A DNA stretch of 64,000 nt from Microcoleus sp. FACHB-1515 (GTDB lineage: Bacteria > Cyanobacteriota > Cyanobacteriia > Elainellales > Elainellaceae). How positions within the stretch are numbered: position 1 is the first letter of the stretch; the number at the start of each line of letters is the position of its first letter. The notes below the pieces were generated by a model, which was given only the letters and a program-made list of their open reading frames with translations, was not told where the DNA came from and ran no database searches. The DNA lies in NCBI RefSeq assembly GCF_014696105.1, contig NZ_JACJPO010000015.1, forward strand, positions 124,001-188,000, read 5' to 3'. This document shows positions 29,387 to 37,786 of the stretch, one piece after another. Made by a program: the position numbers and the translations under genes.

Positions 29387-29444
29387 TTGACAAAAGATGA
29401 ACGCTGTTCGTATTTTATAAATGTGAGCATTGTTCATATTTTAT
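29387..29444 (+). promoter_or_regulatory. coq4 promoter overlapped by tandem TetR-type operators
   Basis: TTGACA (29387-29392), 18-base spacer, TATTTT (29411-29416). Two 20-base direct repeats, 29399-29418 and 29425-29444, match at 16 of 20 positions and are 26 bases apart. Each contains a semi-palindrome of the form TGARCR-N-TGTTCR (29398-29410 and 29424-29436), the usual shape of a TetR-family operator. Binding would block the promoter. Confidence 0.6.
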
Positions 29445-29470
29445 CAGGAATCGGATTCCAGGAGGTCATC

Positions 29471-29497
29471 ATGTTGACGACTCGATCGATCGGGTAA
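29471..29497 (+). other. 8-codon reading frame with perfect Shine-Dalgarno ahead of coq4
   Basis: AGGAGGT (29460-29466) lies four bases before ATG 29471, the best ribosome-binding site in this interval. The frame reads eight codons, then TAA at 29495. The same frame continues past the TAA with Coq4-like sequence. It may be the original coq4 start interrupted by a nonsense codon, or a short leader. Confidence 0.6.
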
Positions 29498-29551
29498 ACG
29501 CTGCAAGGCATCAAAGCCTTTGTTACGCTGCTGTTTGACGACAGCGGAGAT

Positions 29552-30127
29552 TTGGAACCTGTTTGGAAACTGAGCCAAAGCCTGATCGATAGTGCTGCCT
29601 TTGAGCAGGCGATCGCCACGCTGAAAACGCAGCCCACAGTCGCCGCGCTGCTGGCCGAGCGATACGTTGCGCCGCCGCACGACTTCGCAATGCTGCGGCA
29701 GCATCCGCCCGATTCCCTGGGCTATGTGTACGCGCAATTCATGGAGGAGTCGGGCTTTGCACCGCTGGAACCTGCGATCGCGATCGACTCGGACACGCAC
29801 TATGTCGAATATCGCTGGCAGCAAACGCACGACATCTGGCACATCATTACCGGATTTGACACCAGCGAAATTGGAGAAATTGGTCTACAGGCGTTTTATC
29901 TAGCGCAGTTTCAGTTGCCGCTGTCAAGCCTGCTGATTGCGAATGCGCTGATTAGCGTCACGCTGATGCAGCCGGAAGCGCTCAATTCGATGCTGGCAGC
30001 GATCGCGCAAGGCTGGCAGATGGGTAAATTTGCTGAGCCGCTGATTGCTCAAAAATGGGAAACTGCCTGGGAAAAGCCTGTGACGCTTTGGCAAGCCGAA
30101 CTGAATGTGCAACCTGTGAAGGCTTAA
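29552..30127 (+). CDS. Coq4 family protein (N-terminus interrupted upstream)
   Basis: A 191-residue reading frame from TTG 29552. Recognised by THDIWHIITGFDTSEIGEIG near residue 90, the Coq4 signature whose His-Asp-x-x-His residues bind zinc or another metal; QAFYLAQFQLPLSSLLIANA follows. Coq4 is needed for ubiquinone assembly in eukaryotes and was linked to C1 decarboxylation/hydroxylation; cyanobacteria make plastoquinone instead, so its role here is unknown. The frame is open back to 29498, and residues such as GIKAFVTLLFDDSGDLEPVW precede the TTG, implying that the true family start is the ATG at 29471, separated by an in-frame TAA. TTG 29552 is therefore a fallback start, poorly supported by a ribosome-binding site. 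Confidence 0.75.
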   Translation: MEPVWKLSQSLIDSAAFEQAIATLKTQPTVAALLAERYVAPPHDFAMLRQHPPDSLGYVYAQFMEESGFAPLEPAIAIDSDTHYVEYRWQQTHDIWHIITGFDTSEIGEIGLQAFYLAQFQLPLSSLLIANALISVTLMQPEALNSMLAAIAQGWQMGKFAEPLIAQKWETAWEKPVTLWQAELNVQPVKA

Positions 30128-30141
30128 ATCTGCTTAAATCT

Positions 30142-30348
30142 ATGTCCTGCAAATTCCGCTGGCGCATCCTTCGCCTCACCTATCCTTGGCTACCGCTGGC
30201 GATCGCGCTTTGGCGCATCATTACCGCGACCGATACTTGTCGCCTTCGTGCACGTCTGCGCTTTTGGAAGCTCTACAGCCGCATTGACTTCGCGAACCTG
30301 CTGGCGATCGCCCACGACATGATCCAGCCGGAATACTGGCTCTTGTGA
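30142..30348 (+). CDS. small hypothetical protein
   Basis: A 68-residue frame starting MSCKFRWRILRLTYPWLPLA, Arg-rich with one hydrophobic stretch near residues 13-28. It starts 15 bases after coq4 and could be co-transcribed. No family is recognised and there is no clear ribosome-binding site, so it may be spurious. Confidence 0.3.
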   Translation: MSCKFRWRILRLTYPWLPLAIALWRIITATDTCRLRARLRFWKLYSRIDFANLLAIAHDMIQPEYWLL

Positions 30349-30435
30349 TGCCGCTTTGTTCATCTGCTGAGTCAAAATCGCTGCATTGCTCGTCAAGACA
30401 TGAGAGATTAAAGCCTGAGTGAGCAAGGATTGAGT

Positions 30436-32073
30436 ATGGCGATCGATTTAGGGCGTAAACGCACACCAGGACAGCTTATTTTGGGCTTTGCCGCGATTTT
30501 CTGGCTCGTCTGCGTGGTGCTGGTTTTGTGGCGCTACTACAACTTCTATCCCACCTACACCGCTTTTGACCAAGGCATTTTCGACCAGGTGTTTTGGAAC
30601 AGTTCGCACGGACGTTTCTTTGAAAGTTCGTTGTCGTCCAGCTTGTCGAGCGCCGTTGTTCACGATCGCCAGTTGCCCACCGTCGATTATCGTCGATTGG
30701 GACAGCACTTCACGCCCGCTTTGATGCTGTGGCTGCCATACTACCGAATTTTTTCATCGCCTGCGGGTTTGTCTGTGCTTCAGGTGACGCTGATTGCGAT
30801 CGCCGGACTGCTGCTGTATCAACTGGCTCGTCTGCATTTGTCTTCCCGACTGTCGCTGTGGATTGCGGGCAGCTACTACGCCGCCAATGCGGTTTTTGGA
30901 CCTGCGGTTGCCAACTTCCATGACCTCTGCCAAATTCCGCTGTATATTTTCTCGCTGCTGCTGGCGATGGAAAAGCGCTGCTGGTGGCTGTTTGCCCTCC
31001 TGTGCGTGTTTACCGTGCTGGTGCGCGAAGATGCGGGAATCGTGCTGTTTAGCGTTGGTTTTTATCTGGCTGCCAGTCGTCGTCATCCGCGTGTCGGGCT
31101 GGCCGTTTGCATCTTCAGCTTTCTCTATGTCGCCCTGCTCACCAATTTGGTCATGCCTGCGATTTCGGAAGATGTTTCGCGCCGCTTCATGATCGAGCAG
31201 TTCGGCCAGTATGTGGAGGGCGAAGAAGCTTCGACGTTTGATGTGCTGTGGGGCATGATCAGCCATCCGGGACGCTTTTTCTATGAGTTGCTGATGCCGA
31301 TCGACAAAACGATTCGCTATCTGCTGGGGCAGTGGCTGCCGCTTGCATTTGTGCCCGCTTTGTCTCCGAGTGCGTGGGTGCTGGCGGGCTTTCCTTTGTG
31401 GAAGCTGATGATGTCGCAAGACCCCACCGCTTTGTCGCTCGATCTGCGCTATGCCGTGACGATCGTGCCCGGATTTTTCTATGGTGCAATTTTGTGGTGG
31501 GAACGGCAGGGCGAGCGGCCATTTCCGAAGCTGCGCGGCTTGTGGCGGCTGTGTCTGGTCGTCTCTTTGGTTCTGATCGTGATTTCTAACCCAAATCGAT
31601 CGCTCTCGGTTGTGATCCCAGATTCGTTTCAGCCTTGGGTCTACACTTCTCCCGCTCGACAGTGGCAGCACGCCCAGGTGATTCGATCGTTTCTCGCGCA
31701 AGTGCCAGATGATGCCAGCGTTGCCGCCACAAACTACATCGTGCCGCATCTGTCGAATCGCCGCGAACTGCTGCGCTTTCCACAAGTGCGACTCCGCAAC
31801 GATGCGGGCAAAGCGGTGTTTATGGACTACGCGATCGTGGATATGTGGCAACTCGTTCAGTATCAAGAAGCGTTTGACGACGATCGCGAACGCCTCCAAG
31901 CCATTGTGCCTGCGATCGATCGGCATCTAGAAACTGAACGCTACGGCATCACAGCGTTCGAGGACGGCATTGCTTTTCTACGTCTACGCACACCGTCTGA
32001 TCCAATTGCGCTGCAAGCTTGGCAAGCCTATCGTCAAGAAATTGCTTCAATCTGGCAGCCAGACGAAGACTAA
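30436..32073 (+). CDS. DUF2079 membrane protein
   Basis: A 545-residue integral membrane protein. The first helix is at about residues 14-34 (LGFAAIFWLVCVVLVLWRYY); at least eight more follow up to about residue 390. The first loop carries the DUF2079 signature YTAFDQGIFDQVFWNSSHGR and LGQHFTPALMLWLPYYRIF, with His and Asp residues in positions typical of GT-C-type glycosyltransferase-like folds. The soluble C-terminal 150 residues include VPDDASVAATNYIVPHLSNR. AAGGA lies six bases before ATG 30436. Function is not established; a lipid-linked sugar transferase role is inference. It overlaps the convergent gene by four bases. Confidence 0.85.
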   Translation: MAIDLGRKRTPGQLILGFAAIFWLVCVVLVLWRYYNFYPTYTAFDQGIFDQVFWNSSHGRFFESSLSSSLSSAVVHDRQLPTVDYRRLGQHFTPALMLWLPYYRIFSSPAGLSVLQVTLIAIAGLLLYQLARLHLSSRLSLWIAGSYYAANAVFGPAVANFHDLCQIPLYIFSLLLAMEKRCWWLFALLCVFTVLVREDAGIVLFSVGFYLAASRRHPRVGLAVCIFSFLYVALLTNLVMPAISEDVSRRFMIEQFGQYVEGEEASTFDVLWGMISHPGRFFYELLMPIDKTIRYLLGQWLPLAFVPALSPSAWVLAGFPLWKLMMSQDPTALSLDLRYAVTIVPGFFYGAILWWERQGERPFPKLRGLWRLCLVVSLVLIVISNPNRSLSVVIPDSFQPWVYTSPARQWQHAQVIRSFLAQVPDDASVAATNYIVPHLSNRRELLRFPQVRLRNDAGKAVFMDYAIVDMWQLVQYQEAFDDDRERLQAIVPAIDRHLETERYGITAFEDGIAFLRLRTPSDPIALQAWQAYRQEIASIWQPDED

Positions 32074-32558
32074 AGCGGCTGGCGGACTCGAATTGGCAGC
32101 GACTCGCCCGACTTGATATAAACGTCTTCCGCGACGCGCTTGAGACGGCGCAGTTGTGCCTGCATATCTTGGCGCGTCAAATTTGCGGCAAACGTATTGA
32201 AGCCGTAGCGGACGATCGCATTGGGAATCGTAAACTCAAATCGATTAATTAAGTACGTGCCGTCTTCGCGCGGCTGACATTCCCAGCGATCGCGCCCCTT
32301 GAAAAATCCGTCAAAGCCCCACACGACCAGTCCCGGTTCACGCTGAACGACCGTACTGATCAGCGTCGGCTGCAAAAACGGAATTTGAATCACAAAGCGG
32401 CTTTTGCTGCCCACAGTGGTACTCCAATCGCCGATCGGCTCACACCGCAAGGCGGGATTCAGCCAGCGGTGCATCAACTTCAAATCGGTAATGCACTGCT
32501 CGACAGCAGTTGCACTGGCGCGAATGGCGATCGATTGCTCAAACTGATAAGACGACAT
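32070..32558 (-). CDS. SRPBCC (START-like) family protein
   Basis: A 162-residue protein of the polyketide cyclase/START-like fold. FEQSIAIRASATAVEQCITD (residues 5-24) is the standard first strand and helix; LVVWGFDGFFKGRDRWECQP and RFEFTIPNAIVRYG form the sheet; a long C-terminal helix (QDMQAQLRRLKRVAEDVY) closes the cavity. Such proteins bind hydrophobic ligands. ATG 32558 is used, seven codons inside the longest frame. It converges with the DUF2079 gene, sharing four bases. Confidence 0.8.
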   Translation of the reverse strand: MSSYQFEQSIAIRASATAVEQCITDLKLMHRWLNPALRCEPIGDWSTTVGSKSRFVIQIPFLQPTLISTVVQREPGLVVWGFDGFFKGRDRWECQPREDGTYLINRFEFTIPNAIVRYGFNTFAANLTRQDMQAQLRRLKRVAEDVYIKSGESLPIRVRQPL

Positions 32559-32655
32559 GCGGACTTTAGATTCTTTCACAGTTCTACCGCTACTCTAGCG
32601 AGAAACCGACCAGAAAGGACGAGGGATGAAGTTGCCTTCACCCCTCATGTTTCAA

Positions 32656-34428
32656 TTACGGACGATTACCTGGTGTGCGTCCACCTTCATCGTTGCTGCC
32701 ACCACGCGGGCTGGAATTACCCGGATCGCAGCCTTCCGCGCCGTTGCCAATGCCCTGATTGCAGTTTTGCCGTTGAGTGCGATCGTCATCGTCGTCATCA
32801 TCATCGTCATCGTCGTCATCGCGATCGACTGAACGACCTTCTTGATCGTCATCGTCGTCATCGCGATCGTTGTCGATCGTCACGATGTCCTCCCCGTCGA
32901 TTACATAGGGCGAATCGATCGTTTGCACACAACCCAAGCTGGCAAGCGTTTGGTAGACGATCACGGCCACTTCAGCACGAGTCACGGTGCGATCGAGACT
33001 GATCGATCGAATGTCAGGATAGTTGACTACAATTCCCTGTTCAGTCAGTGCCGCAAGCAGAGTGCGCTGTTCAGCGCTGAGGTTGGTTTGGTTATAGACC
33101 GACAGCAGCGTATCGGTGGAACTCGTCGTTGAAAGTCGCAGTCCCGTTGCCAGTGCGAACAGCACATCGCCCTTAGAAATCGAGTTGACCGGACGGAACA
33201 GGTTGTTGGCAACAGCCGAGAGGAAGCCCATGCGGTAGGTTTCTTGAATTGCGCCGTATGCCCAATAGCGGCGATCGACATCCAAGAAATTGATCGCTTC
33301 GCGCACTTCGGCCTCGTTAAAGGCGCGACGAATAATCGCGGCAAACTCTGCCCGCGTGACAGGCTGATCGGGTCGATAGTTGCCGTCGGGATAGCCGTCG
33401 ATGATGTCGAGCGCGGCCAGTTCGCGAATGAAGCTGGCTGCCCAGTAGTTTGACGATACATCGCGAAAGCTGATTGCCGTGCTGCGAGCGCGAAGCTGAG
33501 CCGTGCGAATTTCCGTTGCCCGCTGGTCAAACAGGACAACAGAACCCGTCGCATCCGTGCGGTAGACAAACACTTGATTGCCGCTAGAAGCGACAACCAG
33601 ATAGCCCGGAGTGACGACCTGAGCGCAAGCTTGACCGCTGACGGTCAAACCCAAACAGCTTGTTGCCCAAGCCCGACGCCGCACTTCCACCAATCGCAAC
33701 TGCGACACATCGATCTGGCTGCGCTGGGCGATCGCCTGAAACACCGCCGTGCGAACCGTCTGCGAGAAGCTGGTTCGCTGGGTCGTTTGCTGGGTCGTTT
33801 GCTGGGTCGTTTGCTGGGTTGTCACGGTCGTCTGCTGCGACGAACTGCCTGAGACAACCGTGCCCGTCTGCCCTTGCATCGGCTGCTGCGTGGTCGTCGT
33901 TTGGCGGCGAACGACAACTTCGTTGGTTGCTTCGCGATCGATCGCCACAACCGTTCCTGACTGATTCGTGCGATACACCAGCGGCTGATCCCCGTTCAGC
34001 AGCACGACCCAATAGCCCGGAGTAATCGCTTGCGTACAAAGCTGCTCAGCAGTTCCCAAGCCCAAACAGCCATCTGTCCAGGCTTGGCGACGCGCTGCGA
34101 CAATCCGCAGTTGCGAAACGGAAACATTTAACTGCGCCGCGACTCGCTCTAGAATCGCCGTTTGGGTCGATCGATCGAGTTCGACGCTTGCGCCATCATC
34201 GTCGCCTTCAGTCGCGCTGTCGCGATCGTCGTCATCCTCGCCATCGTCATCATTCTCATCGTTGTCATCGTCGCCGTCTTGAGCAATTAAAACCTGCTCT
34301 GGCGAAACTTGAGCCGTTGCACCCTGTTGAGGTGAATCCAACACTGTTGCAGATACAGGCAGTTCAGAGAACGCCATCAGTCCAGCGATCGCTAGCAATA
34401 GACCTTGGACAGCAACGGGTTTGTTCAT
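32656..34428 (-). CDS. Asp-rich SLH-domain surface protein
   Basis: A 590-residue secreted protein. Residues 1-27 are a signal peptide. An acidic run (about 50-82) precedes two copies of a roughly 80-residue module: VSVSQLRIVAARRQAWTDGC with GYWVVLLNGDQPLVYRTNQ, and IDVSQLRLVEVRRRAWATSC with GYLVVASSGNQVFVYRTDA. A Gln-Thr repeat joins them. Residues about 320-505 hold S-layer homology repeats (FRDVSSNYWAASFIRELAAL, YRPDQPVTRAEFAAIIRRAF), which anchor proteins to the cell wall. A second poly-Asp stretch (about 515-560) and a Gly/Asn-rich tail end it. The acidic stretches could bind calcium, by inference. Cyanobacterial SLH proteins include porins, but no beta-barrel is obvious here. Confidence 0.85.
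   Translation of the reverse strand: MNKPVAVQGLLLAIAGLMAFSELPVSATVLDSPQQGATAQVSPEQVLIAQDGDDDNDENDDDGEDDDDRDSATEGDDDGASVELDRSTQTAILERVAAQLNVSVSQLRIVAARRQAWTDGCLGLGTAEQLCTQAITPGYWVVLLNGDQPLVYRTNQSGTVVAIDREATNEVVVRRQTTTTQQPMQGQTGTVVSGSSSQQTTVTTQQTTQQTTQQTTQRTSFSQTVRTAVFQAIAQRSQIDVSQLRLVEVRRRAWATSCLGLTVSGQACAQVVTPGYLVVASSGNQVFVYRTDATGSVVLFDQRATEIRTAQLRARSTAISFRDVSSNYWAASFIRELAALDIIDGYPDGNYRPDQPVTRAEFAAIIRRAFNEAEVREAINFLDVDRRYWAYGAIQETYRMGFLSAVANNLFRPVNSISKGDVLFALATGLRLSTTSSTDTLLSVYNQTNLSAEQRTLLAALTEQGIVVNYPDIRSISLDRTVTRAEVAVIVYQTLASLGCVQTIDSPYVIDGEDIVTIDNDRDDDDDDQEGRSVDRDDDDDDDDDDDDDRTQRQNCNQGIGNGAEGCDPGNSSPRGGSNDEGGRTPGNRP
33778..33816 (-). repeat. 12-bp tandem repeat encoding Thr-Thr-Gln-Gln
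   Basis: CTGGGTCGTTTG occurs three times in perfect tandem (33778-33813) plus part of a fourth copy, inside the linker of the SLH-domain gene. On the coding strand each unit gives four residues, so copy-number change keeps the frame. Confidence 0.8.
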
Positions 34429-34858
34429 AGGGTTGACACCTTATTGTAAAGTTACACAGGCGAGCTACGAGGACGTTGTGTCCAGAGCCGTGTTCCCTAA
34501 AGTGCCCAATTGAGCGTATCGTTCATCAAAACTTTAAAGAAGGGCAAATTGAGTGAAAAATTGAGCATAAAAAGGTAAATCGAGCAAAATTTGCCGCGAA
34601 AGCTTGCAAAACCGCACCGAAATAGCCAATTTTCAGAATTTTCATAACATTTAGAATTTATCTCTCTACAAAGGTAGATGCAGATTCAAAGCTGAAAATT
34701 TAGTCTGATTGGCATTCATTATCCGAATGAACCTTCATGCGTGTTTCTAAGTTCAAATGTGCGTGCTAATTCGGTAATTGCTACAAAAATTGCGGCATCA
34801 CGCGATCGCTTGATCGCCGCCGCTATGGTTACTCGCTCTATTCAACTGGCTGAGGGGA
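34429..34858. other. AT-rich divergent intergenic region with ATTGAG repeats
   Basis: No gene seen. The region separates the minus-strand SLH gene from the plus-strand TM-helix gene. Four copies of an (A)AAT(T/C)GAGYRWA-like motif start near 34507, 34546, 34558 and 34577, which may be a regulator's binding sites or simple AT-rich variation. Confidence 0.4.
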
Positions 34859-36724
34859 ATGATGAACGAAACTTGGCAAGGCATGATGCAGGGAGTCAGC
34901 GCCTTCCTGCCATTGCCGCATTTTGCGATCGGCGCACCACTCGCACAAGCAGGTGGAAATGCCGTCGAACAAGGCGCAGAAAACATCCAGCGTGGCACGA
35001 ATAATTTCTTCAATTCGCTCGGCTTTAGCGCCAACGATATTGGAAATCTGCTGCGGGCACTCGCAATTTTAATTATCGGTTTGCTGATTGCCGCGATCGC
35101 CGCTTCGATCGTGCGAGGCATTTTGAACCGCACCAACCTCGACAATCGCGTTGCCCGCGCCACAACCGGATCACAGCGGCGGGGCGAATCAATTCCGATC
35201 GAAAAATGGATTTCTAGCTTGGTCTTTTGGACGATCGCCGTTTTAACGATCGTGGGGGCTTTGCAGGCGCTCAATCTCAGTGCCGTCTCCGCCCCGCTCA
35301 ACAACTTTGTCAACCAGATCATCAGCTACATTCCCAAGATCATCGCGGCTGGAATTTTGCTGGCGATCGCTTGGGTAATCGCGACGATCGTGAAGCTGAT
35401 TGTGACTCGCGCCCTCGATGCGTTCGGGATCGATCGCCGTTTGGGAGATCAGTTCGACAACTCAGCGACAACTACGCCGCCCGATCCCTATCAGTCCACT
35501 GATCCGTATGCGGCCAACGATCCCTATCGCGACCCGTATGCGCCAACTGATCCTTACGCCGTGCCGCAAAGTACGGTCGATCTGCCACCGGGAACAACGG
35601 GCGCAACCATGAGCGCTCCGCCGCCACGCCCCAGCAGCAATCAGTTTTCGCTGAGCGAAACGATCGGCAACACGCTCTACTGGTTTATCTTCCTGCTGTT
35701 TTTACCCTCGATTCTCAGTGCGCTTGAATTGCGCGGCACGCTGACTCCAGTGCAAAATCTGCTCGATGATATTCTGTCGATTTTGCCGAACGTCTTCGCG
35801 GCGGTTTTGATCGGTGCAGTCGGCTATTTGATTGCTCAGGTTGTGCGCCGCATCGTCACGAACTTTTTGGCTGCGGCAGGAACCGATCGCATCGGCTCGC
35901 GCTTCGGTTTGCGATCGACAACTGGAGGCAAATCGCTTTCGTGGATTTTGGGCACGGTCGTTTTTGTACTCGTCCTGATTCCGACTGCGATCGCCGCTTT
36001 GAACGCGCTGCGAATCGACGCGATTTCGGCTCCCGCAATTTTGATGCTCAATCAGATTTTGAGCGCGTTGCCGAAAATCTTTACCGCTGGTGTAATTTTG
36101 GCGATCGCCTATTTTGTCGGTCAGTTCTTGTCGGATCTGGTGACGAACATTCTTTCTGGGTTGGGCTTCGACAATTTGTTCCGCTGGCTCGGTTTGGAGT
36201 CGCTGCAAGCACCGCGCCAAGTTCCGTCGACCACGCCCGGAGCCACCACAATTCAGCAGCCTACGCCTTCTAGCGTCAAAACACCTTCACAGATTGCGGG
36301 CGTGATCGTGCTGGTCGGCATTATGCTGTTTGCTGCCGTTGCCGCGATCAACGTGCTGCAAATTGACGCGCTGACCGCTTTGGTGTCCGGCATTGTCGTG
36401 ATCTCTGGTCGGATTCTGGCAGGGTTGATCGTATTTGCGATCGGCCTTTACTTCGCCAACCTTGCCTTCTCGCTGATCACTAGTTCCGGCGGTCGGCAGT
36501 CGCGCATTCTGGGACAAATCGCCCGCGTGTCGATCATCGCCTTTGCTTCTGCGCTGGCCTTACAGCAAATGGGCATTGCAACCGATATTGTCAATCTGGC
36601 GTTTGGTCTGCTGCTCGGTTCAATCGCCGTTGCGATCGCGCTCGCCTTTGGTTTGGGTGGCCGCGATGTCGCCGCTGAACAATTGCGCGAATGGCTGGCC
36701 TCGTTCCGAAACAAGCAGTACTAA
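34859..36724 (+). CDS. MscS-related protein with repeated conserved TM helices
   Basis: A 621-residue membrane protein. Repeats of a conserved helix pattern (the TM_helix family) occur at about residues 60-95, 145-190, 305-345, 405-450 and 535-620: for example IISYIPKIIAAGILLAIAWV, ILPNVFAAVLIGAVGYLIAQ and ALPKIFTAGVILAIAYFVGQ. The last unit ends IAVAIALAFGLGGRDVAAEQ, which matches the pore-helix entry of MscS channels, but the MscS cytoplasmic beta domain that normally follows is missing. A Pro/Asp/Tyr repeat linker (about 200-240) separates repeats 2 and 3. ATG 34859 is directly followed by a second ATG; GAGGGG precedes. Channel function is inference. Confidence 0.82.
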   Translation: MMNETWQGMMQGVSAFLPLPHFAIGAPLAQAGGNAVEQGAENIQRGTNNFFNSLGFSANDIGNLLRALAILIIGLLIAAIAASIVRGILNRTNLDNRVARATTGSQRRGESIPIEKWISSLVFWTIAVLTIVGALQALNLSAVSAPLNNFVNQIISYIPKIIAAGILLAIAWVIATIVKLIVTRALDAFGIDRRLGDQFDNSATTTPPDPYQSTDPYAANDPYRDPYAPTDPYAVPQSTVDLPPGTTGATMSAPPPRPSSNQFSLSETIGNTLYWFIFLLFLPSILSALELRGTLTPVQNLLDDILSILPNVFAAVLIGAVGYLIAQVVRRIVTNFLAAAGTDRIGSRFGLRSTTGGKSLSWILGTVVFVLVLIPTAIAALNALRIDAISAPAILMLNQILSALPKIFTAGVILAIAYFVGQFLSDLVTNILSGLGFDNLFRWLGLESLQAPRQVPSTTPGATTIQQPTPSSVKTPSQIAGVIVLVGIMLFAAVAAINVLQIDALTALVSGIVVISGRILAGLIVFAIGLYFANLAFSLITSSGGRQSRILGQIARVSIIAFASALALQQMGIATDIVNLAFGLLLGSIAVAIALAFGLGGRDVAAEQLREWLASFRNKQY

Positions 36725-36747
36725 GTTTCATTTACAACCACTTGCAG

Positions 36748-36778
36748 CGGACGAAGCCGAAACTTCGTCCGTTTTTTT
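36748..36778 (+). terminator. rho-independent terminator
   Basis: Perfect 9-bp stem CGGACGAAG (36748-36756) and CTTCGTCCG (36763-36771) with a six-base loop, followed by seven T residues. It ends the TM-helix gene. Confidence 0.92.
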
Positions 36779-36883
36779 GCTGTACTCAAACAAGCTGTAC
36801 CAGCATCATTTATCGAAATCTGTACCTTCTCAACGGTGGCGATCGCTCCACACACTAAACCTATTTGACACGAGGAAATCAGT

Positions 36884-37777
36884 GTGATCGATCGCCCCGC
36901 CACGCCAGAAACGAATCTAGGCATAATGTATGGACTCCTGGGCGTTTTCAGCTTCAGCCTGACGCTGCCTGCCACTCGCGTTGCCGTTGCTGAACTTGAC
37001 CCCACCTTTGTCGGCTTGGGACGAGCGATCGTTGCCGCAGGTTTAGCCGCGATCGCCCTGCGCGTCACTCGTCAACCGCTGCCGACGAAATCGCAGTGGC
37101 GCGATTTGGCGATCGTCGCGTTTGGCGTAATTCTGGGATTTCCCCTGCTGTCCGCTTGGGCGATGCGACAGTTGCCCGCCGCACATGGAGCCGTTGTGAT
37201 CGGCTTGATTCCGCTGGCAACTGCGATCGCCGCCACGATGCGAGGCAACGAACGCCCTTCATTTCGCTTCTGGCTGGCAACCGCGATCGGCAGTGGCACG
37301 ATCGTCGCTTTCACCTTGGCTTCCGGGGGCGGACATTTTCAGATCCCCGATGTTGCCCTGATTGGTGCAGTTGTGGCAGCGGCGATCGGATACGCGGAAG
37401 GCGGCAAGCTGGCACGATCGATCGGCGGCTGGCAGGTCATTTGCTGGGCGCTCGTTCTGGCGGCTCCCGTTTTGATCGTGCCGACGCTGCTGGCGGCTCA
37501 GTCGGGACTGAGCGCTTCTCCGATCGCCTGGCTCGGCTTTGCTTATGTTTGCGTCATCAGCCAGTTTGTCGGCTTTTTTGCGTGGTATCACGGCATGGCG
37601 ATCGCTGGAGTTGCCAGAGTCAGCCAGCTTCAGCTTCTTCAGCCCTTTTTGACGATCGCCTTTTCCGCCCTGCTGCTGCACGAGCAGATTACCCTGCCCA
37701 CGATCGCCGCTGCCTGCATTGTGATTGCCTGCGTGGGCATTGGACGGCGATCGCTGGTTCGCCAAAAGCCCGCTTAA
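36884..37777 (+). CDS. EamA/DMT-superfamily transporter
   Basis: A 297-residue protein with ten hydrophobic helices in two EamA repeats. The first repeat begins IMYGLLGVFSFSLTLPATRV near residue 14; the second begins around residue 160 (DVALIGAVVAAAIGYAEGGK). LLQPFLTIAFSALLLHEQIT near residue 250 matches the end of repeat two. Family members export amino acids or other metabolites; substrate unknown. The start codon is GTG 36884, with GAGGAAA about 10 bases upstream. It converges with an MFS gene nine bases downstream. Confidence 0.87.
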   Translation: MIDRPATPETNLGIMYGLLGVFSFSLTLPATRVAVAELDPTFVGLGRAIVAAGLAAIALRVTRQPLPTKSQWRDLAIVAFGVILGFPLLSAWAMRQLPAAHGAVVIGLIPLATAIAATMRGNERPSFRFWLATAIGSGTIVAFTLASGGGHFQIPDVALIGAVVAAAIGYAEGGKLARSIGGWQVICWALVLAAPVLIVPTLLAAQSGLSASPIAWLGFAYVCVISQFVGFFAWYHGMAIAGVARVSQLQLLQPFLTIAFSALLLHEQITLPTIAAACIVIACVGIGRRSLVRQKPA

Positions 37778-37786
37778 AGTACCGCT

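Noticed and set aside
32760-32880. GTC/ATC triplet run as a possible CRISPR-like or satellite array
   Set aside because: It is the coding complement of the poly-Asp stretch of the SLH protein; there are no spacers.
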